Shown: in pieces, positions 57,495-64,000 of the stretch
Layout of the letters: each line of letters starts with the position of its first letter
How positions within the stretch are numbered: the first letter of the stretch is position 1
Assembly (NCBI GenBank): GCA_049999765.1
Contig: JBNGIQ010008835.1
Location: forward strand, 1-64,000
Source of the DNA: Phaeoceros laevis
Taxonomy: Eukaryota > Anthocerotophyta > Anthocerotopsida > Notothyladales
Reading direction: 5' to 3'
DNA: 64,000 nt
Translations under genes and position numbers: made by a program
Notes under the pieces: generated by a model
Database searches by the model: none
What the model was told of the DNA's origin: nothing
The model's input: the letters and a program-made list of their open reading frames with translations, nothing else

Positions 57495-58115
57495 GAATTA
57501 CCTGTGCGCAGCCCTTTGATAAAAAATTTTCAGCTGCCAGCAAAGCGTCTTTTTCCTCCACTAACATCTATATTGTGAGCTTATGTACAGACTAGTAATG
57601 ATATTAGGACACTGCTGTGTGGGAGGAGAGGACACTACTGTGCGGGAGGAGAGCTGGATGCCAGTGGCCAGTAAAAGTGGCTAGTACAGTGATGTTATGA
57701 GGATATGACAAGTTTCAAACATTGTATGTGATTATGTGATTATATTTGAGGTAGAGCACGACCTTGTTTGGAGGGCAGGTCACCGAATCCATTCCTTTTA
57801 GGTAGTCCCTTTTACCTCTAGCGAAATGAATCATTGCGTCACTGCCTGTTACTAGTTCGTGAACTCTTCACTCCCAGATGATGGTAAACACCGAAAGCCC
57901 AAACCTGACTGCACTGTCTCCATAAAACCGGGAATTGGTAAACACTTCAGAGCTAGCCTTGCATGCACCAAAACTGCAGTTTCAGCCACTAGTGCGCTTC
58001 AGGAACTGTAGAAGGTGGTCATTGAAGGTGTTTGGTCCATCCCACATTGGCCAATATGATGCCTGCACAAGGCAGTAGAAGTACAGTTTGAGCCTGACCA
58101 GAACTGACCTGCTCT
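57495..58115. other. Intergenic after the DUF7869-like gene
   Basis: GGACACTGCTGTG.GGGAGGAGAG is doubled at about 57607-57650. No gene is supported. Confidence 0.5.
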
Positions 58116-58800
58116 AACATATGTGGCCTCGGACCTTTTGATGCCATCTTGGTGCAGAGGTTTGCAGGGCCCATCCCCTAGCCTTAGCTACTCCAACACA
58201 TGCAGAAATGTCCCCGTAGGCCCGGGGACGCTTCTGGCAATGCCCACCAGCAGCATGCAAAGTCATCCCGGCAGGCCGGGATGACTTTGCAGGTAGCTGG
58301 AAGTAGCAAGAGGCTGGTAGGCAAGGCTGCAAGGTACAATGCTAGGGCGCGCCAACAGCGGTAGGCAATCAAGCACAGCGCGGCGCCATTACCTAGAGCG
58401 TCAGGCAGCCAGGCTGTGAATGCAAGATTCCACAGGGGCTGTGGAGGGGTTGCGATGTTGCCGTGAAAATTTTGCAAAGGACAAGGTGAACGAAGGCAAG
58501 CCGTTTCACTTTTCCGCCAGGGAGCCCAATTCGAGAACAAGCAATGTTCCCCGGCCTGCCGCGAAACGTTCGCGTCATCCCGGCCTGCCGGGATGACTTT
58601 GCATGCCTGGTGGTGGGCACAACCAAGTCGCGTGCCCAACCGGTCAGCTGTTCTACACGAGACCAGGGCTGACACGCAAGGCTACAAGGCTACAAGGCTA
58701 CAAGGCTACAAGGCTACAAGGCTACAAGGCAGGCGACCAGGGCTGACAGGCAAGGCTACAAGGCAGGCAACCTGGCAGCAGTCTTGAAGCACTCATACGT
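58116..58800. repeat. Palindrome and microsatellite cluster
   Basis: Perfect palindromes lie at 58256-58291 (17-bp arms TGCAAAGTCATCCCGGC) and 58574-58597 (11-bp arms). A smaller GTCCCCG/CGGGGAC pair lies at about 58210-58228. The octamer CTACAAGG repeats about six times at 58681-58730, inside a larger direct repeat that starts GACCAGGGCTGACA. Confidence 0.85.
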
Positions 58801-59430
58801 GAGGGACTTTCAATTTGTGTTGACTGTCAATTGTGATCCTTCTCAGGCCGCCTAGCTACGTTCACCGTGCTGGAGGTGCTGTCAGGTTATTCTGATAGGC
58901 ATCTGCTAAGGTGTACAGGCTAGCCTTTGTAGTAGGTTGATAGGTGGATTTGCCTTTTTCACATAGCATAACCCCTTAGCCATTTCTAGCTTGGTCTATA
59001 ATCACGAGTTATTACAAGTTTCGCGATACATGAATAGTGTTACCGGCCGTCCCGGGCAAGGGACGTAAATGGCCAGTTTCAGTTTCAGTTGGCATTCAAG
59101 TGAAGCTGGTAAGTGGAGGCTGCATGTGGAGCTGTGATGGCGCCTCGTGGGAACACCAATGGGCGCAGTGATGGAGCGCAACGCCACCAAGACGTTAACG
59201 GCAGCAGGATCGCCGCCCTGCCGCGCAGCTGTTCTTAGGGCTGGCCGGCGGCCATGTTTCTCAGTTTTGCAATTCTCTCTGCTGGATGCAACTGTTGTAG
59301 CACTGCTGCCCAGCACATGAATGTCTTGAACTTTTCACTTGCTTAAAGGATACCCTCTCGCAACTTCAGCTTGAGGTTCTGAGTATCAGTGTTGCTGTTC
59401 TTGAGATTTGTGAGTGAATTAGCTAACTCT
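58801..59430. other. Intergenic, nothing recognised
   Basis: Ordinary sequence with one CCGGCCGTCCCGGGC motif at about 59044. No coding frame could be defended. Confidence 0.5.
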
Positions 59431-59529
59431 TGACGCCGTGTCTTGGTTGCATGTGTGTTCAACCATCACACACACTGCTACGCGGAGCATCGAAGTGCTA
59501 GTGCAGTTCTTTGCTTTTGACTTGTTGCA

Positions 59530-60420
59530 TTCAGGTTGTGCTGCTGCCGCTGCAGTCAGCAAGCTTGACCAGTTTTATGCCTTTTTGTCACGCATGACTG
59601 CTAATGCTACATACCCAGCAATGCTGGCAAGATAGTTCAGGTCTTGTCCTTGTGTTTCTGGCAGCTATGTAGCTAAGTAGTAGTGCATGTGTCTTTCACT
59701 GTCTGTTTTAATCAACCACTTACGAAGGAATGTAGTAGTAATCAGCTGCTGCATTCTAGGATTCAGGCTAGGCTTGTGTTGCATGACTTTTCACAGCAAA
59801 GGATGCCATGTAGCACGACAGGTGCTGGCTGTGAGACATTTGCGCAAAGGGATGGCGGCTTTGGTGATCAAGCTTATGGCATGGCTTTTTTTTGTGGTAG
59901 CTGTGTTTGCTCTGCCTGCGGCATCATTCTATTTAGTTCCATCTGCACATGATTGTCCGCCGGGGTTAGCAGCTCGGGTGAGCGCTTATAGCTTTGCAGC
60001 TGACCTGCTCATAACTTCCCTGCAAAGTCACGATTGTGTATTCTAGGATCTTGCATCAGGCAGGGTTCAACCAAGCCATAAGCTGGGCTGCTCGACGCCT
60101 GGCCTCCAAGTTTGCCAGCGGCTACAGTCCTCTCACGCCCAAGACTTTGGAATCCATCCTCAAGCTGGAAACCCACATGGATCGCACTCCAGAGGTGATC
60201 ATCACAATGTGGAATGATGTTCGATCCTCCTGTTGTTTTGAAGTGCCCTCTCACATGTGCTTTTTCTCCACAACTTTGTGCTTGCTGTATACGGGTTTCA
60301 CAAGCGGTGCTGGCTGTCCGTTTTGCAGGTGATAGGTCTAGGCACGAAGTACTTCATCATGAGCACGATAGCCAAAAGCCATGCTGCAGTACAGTGTCTC
60401 CTGCGTTGCCATTTTTTATG
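59530..60420 (+). pseudogene. Possible ATP11-like (mitochondrial F1-ATPase assembly factor) gene fragment
   Basis: An exon-like frame after an acceptor-type TCAGGCAG (about 60062) reads GFNQAISWAARRLASKFASG, YSPLTPKTLESILKLE and HMDRTPEVIITMWND. A second exon-like stretch after GTTTTGCAG (60329) reads VIGLGTKYFIMSTIAKSHAA. The pattern L-x-SIL-x-LE, then TPEVI..MWND followed by x-x-I-G-x-G, recalls the ATP11 family (chaperone of the F1 beta subunit). The rest of that domain is missing, and donors are weak. Upstream acceptor-like sites (about 59535, 59762) hint at more exons, unconfirmed. It may be a fragment cut by the LINE inserted next to it. Confidence 0.35.
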
Positions 60421-60719
60421 CTCTGAATTAGGCACACAAGAGCAACGATTTATTGTGCCCTGTCCCGGCCAGCCAGGAACATTGAAGCTTAAAGAATGGT
60501 CGATTTAAGGCAATTTCTAAAACAAACCGCCCACTAAGAGTGACTGAACGCAAAAAAAACTCCAATTACACGGGAATAAGAAATGGTGGACGCCAATACA
60601 AGCACAAGAACATTAAAAATGTCATTAAAACATCATTTTTTTAGGTTTTTTGGGGGCCAAAATCTCCCAAAAGCACTTCGTGTCCAAAAGGAGGAGAATC
60701 CTTCACCTGCATAGGAGAC

Positions 60720-62680
60720 CATGTTCAACATGAGCAAAACCACTGGTTGTTGCATATGAAAGGCCCACCATTTGGCTTCTCTAAAGAAGACCAGATTGTC
60801 AGCAATGGACTGCCCCTTTGTGAATCCGCGCTGCTCCTCTTCTAGCCAACCATCCATTAAAGGCCTTGTACAAGTGGCCAGGGCCTTTGCAATGCCTTTG
60901 TAAAAGGTTGTCAACAAGGAGATGGGGCGCCACTGATCACTGGAAAGAAGGTCCCCTCCCTTAGCCAACAAAGCGATCATGCTTTGGTTAAAAAATGGGC
61001 CCATAGAGCCAGATGCCCAAGAATTCTGGACAGCCAACATGAACACCTTCTTCACCTGGTCCCATTGGCAGACAAAGAACTCCGGTGGGAATCCATCAGT
61101 CCCCGAACACTTGCCCTTGGGGAGATCATGGAGGGCCTGCAGGACTTCCTCTTCAGAGAGCGGGGCTTCCAAAGCCAGGCTCTGTTCCACTGAGACCTTC
61201 CACTCGATGAAGCTCTCCACATCCTGCCACTTCTGTTGCCACCCGTCGTCTAGAGAGGATTCAAAGAGGCTAGAGAATTTCTCAACCATCACATGATGGA
61301 TGTCCGCAGAGTTTTAGCCACCCTACCGTTGGCGTCCGTAAGACCTGAAATGGACTTCCTAAGCCATTGTTCTTTGTGTTTAGAGAAGAAGAAAGTAGTA
61401 GGCCGATCTCCTTCCCTAGCCCAACGCTGTCCAGCCAGTTTCTTCCATTTGGCGGCCTCAAACCACTCCTCCTCATCCAAGGCGCGCCTGGCAGCTTCCA
61501 GCTCAAAGAAGAGCGCCTCGTCAACATCCTTCCTTTCCGCAAGGCGTGTGGCCTTTTCCATTTTAGAGCATGGTCACAGTCACATGGGCAAGACGACTTC
61601 TTTTGCCCCTGTGAAGAGCACCAACCCAGCCATACGTGCGGAGGAATGCCCGAGACTCTGCAAGGGCAGCAGTGAGAATTGCGACTCCGTTGTCCTAAGT
61701 TGCCTGCTGAGACCATATGGCCCATATTTCCGCCATGCCCGCCCCACAAGCCTCCTGCCGGGCAATATCCATGTTAACCCGAAAGTGTTGCTGAGGGTTG
61801 GGGTTGCCCTCAAGCCTGGTCGAGAAATCCAGATCTAACACTACAAGGAAGTGGTCGGAAACCATCCCGGTAGCCTGAATACGCTGCGCCAAAATCGCGT
61901 GCCGCCATTGGGTTGGGATATAGAAACGGTCGAGAGCTCTCGCACTGGTTTAGCACCTGCTGATTGAACCAAGAAAATTGGCATGAATTGGGGGACCTGC
62001 ACCCCTTGACAGCAAGCCACGGGTCCTCGATCCCAAGCCTGACCTCTATCAAGTCCCACCAGGCCAGGCTAGGCATACCCCGGAGGGCCTAGCCACCCTT
62101 TTTGTCCTTGGCCAAGCAGAGAAAGTTAAAGTCGCCTCCCATGGACCAGAGCACCGTGGGGTCCAGAGGGAGAGAGGCCCCCACCCGGCGCCAGAGAGCC
62201 TCCCTGTTCCGCTGCTTATGAGGCACATAAATATTGATGATGCCGAACTGACCTTGCAGTGAGTCGAATCTGGCCCACAAGAAACGGCCTTTCGGGTCCT
62301 CAAAGTGCTGGACCAGATCAACACCCAAACGGTCCCCGAGCAGCAAGGCCAAGCCCCCACAGGTCCCACTAGGCCCGTAGGCCTCAGACCAGAGAGACAC
62401 ACCCCTCTAGGGCTGCCTTTTGATGAGCTGTAGCTTGGAACCTTGGAGTTTGTGCTCCTGTAACAGACAGAGGTCAAAGGGACCAAGACACTGAAGGTTA
62501 GAGGCCAACCGTTTGCATTTACAGTCAAATGAGTGGTCCACATTGCCAAGGCCATGCACATTCCCAGAGACAAGAGCCAGTCTGCTGTATCTGGACATGA
62601 ATCTGGCTGTCAGGAACGATCCCCCTTTCAACAATCCATCCTTGCAAAAGCCCCACTGTAAGGGCATCCGGGATGTCAAC
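60720..62680 (-). pseudogene. LINE-B ORF2 fragment: endonuclease and start of RT
   Basis: Endonuclease boxes are GNVHGLGN, DLCLLQEHKLQ (catalytic Glu), INIYVPHKQ, MGGDFNFL and VSDHFLVVLDL. A linker follows (EALFFELEAARRALDEEEWF, GDRPTTFFFSKHKEQWLRK), then RT entry LSEEEVLQALHDLPKGKCSG, TDGFPPEFF, WRPISLLTTFYKGIAKAL and EEQRGFTKGQSIADN. Breaks occur near 62405, 62090, 61840 and 61290. The family is L1-like, probably the same broad group as LINE-A. Confidence 0.85.
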
Positions 62681-64000
62681 AGCTGGAACCCATTTCCATC
62701 CCTCCTCGTTTGCCTGCTCCAAACCTGTGTCCTTCGCTAAATGGATACCAGCCCTACCTTGAGATCGGTTACCCGTTACCTCTTCATGCTGGGCTCGGAT
62801 GTCCGACCCGTCCTCGTCCAGAACACCTAACCGGCATAGGTGAGGGATCGCCTGGTCGACTAATGAGGATCCTTCCGCCCAAATAAGCGAAAGAACAGGA
62901 AAGCGCCAGTCGGGGTGAGCAATGGTGCCCCCCTGGTGCTGAGCTAGCACAAAGACCCCTTGCTCACAGGACTGGTACAGCAGCACCTGGACTGAGATGA
63001 CCATGAGATGGGCGGGGTCAGCAGGCCTAGAAAGCGCACAACAGGTCCTGTCCGTCACCACCGGTGAATCTGGGTGCTTCGGGTCAGGATCAGGCTAATC
63101 CAGACTAGCAGGGTTAAGGCCATCGGGAGCTCCGCTGGACATGCTCCCTGAGGTGTAATAGCACTCGTAGTTGCGAATAGGAAGAAACGTTGTGGTGCTG
63201 AAAGCATCCTTCACCCGCTCGCTCACCGCTGGGCCGCATACTGTTCATACCATTGAAACATGCCTTTGAGCCCACCCTGTGCCAGGAGTTGTCTCTTGGT
63301 CCCTTGTTGCCCAGACGAGCCTTGCTCCCTTGCCCCGGCAGCCTCATCCGCCATGCCTTCCCCAATACCCAAGGCCTGATCCCCATCGCTTGGGGGGGGG
63401 GGGAGGGGGGGAACTGCAGGGAGTTTGGCCTTGAATTGCCGAACTAGAGAGTTTGGCAGATCCTCCACTGCCGGTGAAGCAGGCCTTTTACATGGCGGGA
63501 AGGGCAGGAGCGCCTTGCAAGGAGGCAAAGGGAGCCACAGAATGCTGAAGGACCTCAACCACTTTTGTGACGGATTCGCCCAGTTCGTGGAGTTAGCCGA
63601 CTGCGGGCCGAAGTCTAGACTTGGAGGCCCGGCTGGGAACCGGAAATCCGGACTACTCCCCCTGTTCTGAGAAGTCGGCAGCCCTAAGGGAGCCGCCACC
63701 AGCTCCTTCTCTGTTCCCCGTGCTCCAGGACCCTGAACTGGAAAGTTCTCAGGCTTATCCGGAAGGCCTCTGAGTACCAGGAACCCATTGCCTGTGCTCG
63801 CCCTGCTCCCCATCCCGTTCCCCGTGTTCTTGGCCGCCACAAAAACCCTGTGCCTGAAAGGGGTGCTGACCAAGCAGCCGCCTCGGGAATGGAAGTCGGA
63901 GCCGACCTGGCTGAAGAAGAAGGGGCCCTCTTAGCATCCTGTGGCCGCTGTTGCGCCTGTACCCTGTTCTCCCGATCCCTTTCTTCCCCAAAGGCCTTCC
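62681..64000 (-). pseudogene. LINE-B ORF1-like region
   Basis: The minus-strand frame 63873-63223 is Pro/Ser-rich (PPSLDFGPQSANSTNWANPS) and ends MFQWYEQYAAQR. A second stretch (63061-62525) is out of frame. Position upstream of the endonuclease suggests ORF1, but I see no CCHC knuckle or RRM. A poly-G run (63392-63411, plus strand) interrupts it. Confidence 0.45.

Larger units (their letters stand above)
60635..64000 (-). mobile_element. LINE-B, 5' half of an L1-like LINE
   Basis: The minus strand enters from beyond the window with an ORF1-like region (63990-62525), then the endonuclease (62680-61700) and the first third of RT (61300-60725). The RT stops after VVLLMLN, exactly where motif A should continue with DFEKAYDR. 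About 90 bp of unrelated coding-free sequence and an A-rich stretch (minus strand, about 60655-60605) follow. It is 3'-truncated or internally deleted and cannot be autonomous. Confidence 0.82.

Noticed and set aside
58676-58760. CRISPR-like regular repeats
   Set aside because: The CTACAAGG octamers have no unique spacers, and the context is a plant nuclear microsatellite. The 24.6, 25.1 and 35.1 kb arrays were rejected for the same reason.
59687-60046. 119-codon plus-strand frame with a hydrophobic stretch
   Set aside because: It crosses likely splice sites of the adjacent exon-like region and has no recognisable family, so I did not list it as a separate membrane protein.
23713-60725. A single 37-kb giant transposon with inverted ends
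   Set aside because: The end similarity is short and gapped and I see no target duplication. Kept only as a speculative remark in the LINE-A/LINE-B finding.

Overview
The window looks like repeat-dominated nuclear DNA of a land plant or close streptophyte. The evidence is a decayed PLS-type pentatricopeptide repeat (PPR) gene, Copia elements primed by initiator-Met tRNA, LINEs, GT-AG introns and 100-N scaffold joins. A homosporous fern is my best guess; lycophyte, moss or charophyte are not excluded. I see no bacterial operons, rRNA or tRNA genes, or CRISPR arrays. Nearly every coding region is a mobile element or a broken copy.

Layout: 1-1138 is unannotated flank. 1144-7876 is a complete but dead Copia element (Copia-1, TSD CTTGT). 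7882-8480 is a degenerate C/T-rich repeat. 8831-about 17900 (minus) is LINE-C copy 1: an unknown 5' protein (here 'ORF-U'), ORF1 with an intron, ORF2 with endonuclease and reverse transcriptase, and a 3' stem-loop with a trinucleotide tail. 18080-20640 holds gene fragments. 20646-23712 (minus) is the 3' half of an L1-like LINE (LINE-A) with a Copia fragment inside it. 23713-25440 is tandem repeats. 25640-28462 (minus) is a PPR pseudogene. 29318-33952 (minus) is a probable DNA amino-methyltransferase gene with a ParB-like domain. 34014-34850 is a repeat mosaic ending at a gap. 35100-44787 (plus) is LINE-C copy 2 with a MITE in ORF-U. 44788-46720 is repeats and hairpins. 46769-57494 (plus) is a DUF7869-like transposase-type gene split by Copia-2 (48883-55734). 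57495-60500 is intergenic DNA with palindromes and a possible ATP11-like gene fragment. 60635-64000 (minus) is the 5' half of an L1-like LINE (LINE-B).

Most worth following up: (1) the ParB-like plus N6/N4-methyltransferase gene, whose intron carries tandem copies of a GC palindrome (CCCGGC-NN-GCCGGG) that also recurs at about ten other places between 28.8 and 60.5 kb; (2) LINE-C, which in two diverged copies keeps an intron at the same codon of ORF1, carries an unrecognised upstream protein, and has a 3' hairpin with compensatory changes; (3) the DUF7869-like gene, whose frame closes across the nested Copia-2 and across a scaffold gap that looks like an unmerged contig overlap; (4) many tandem duplications of 13-80 bp, several of which break reading frames. 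Nonsense mutations are mostly of the C-to-T or G-to-A type, as expected for heavily methylated repeats.
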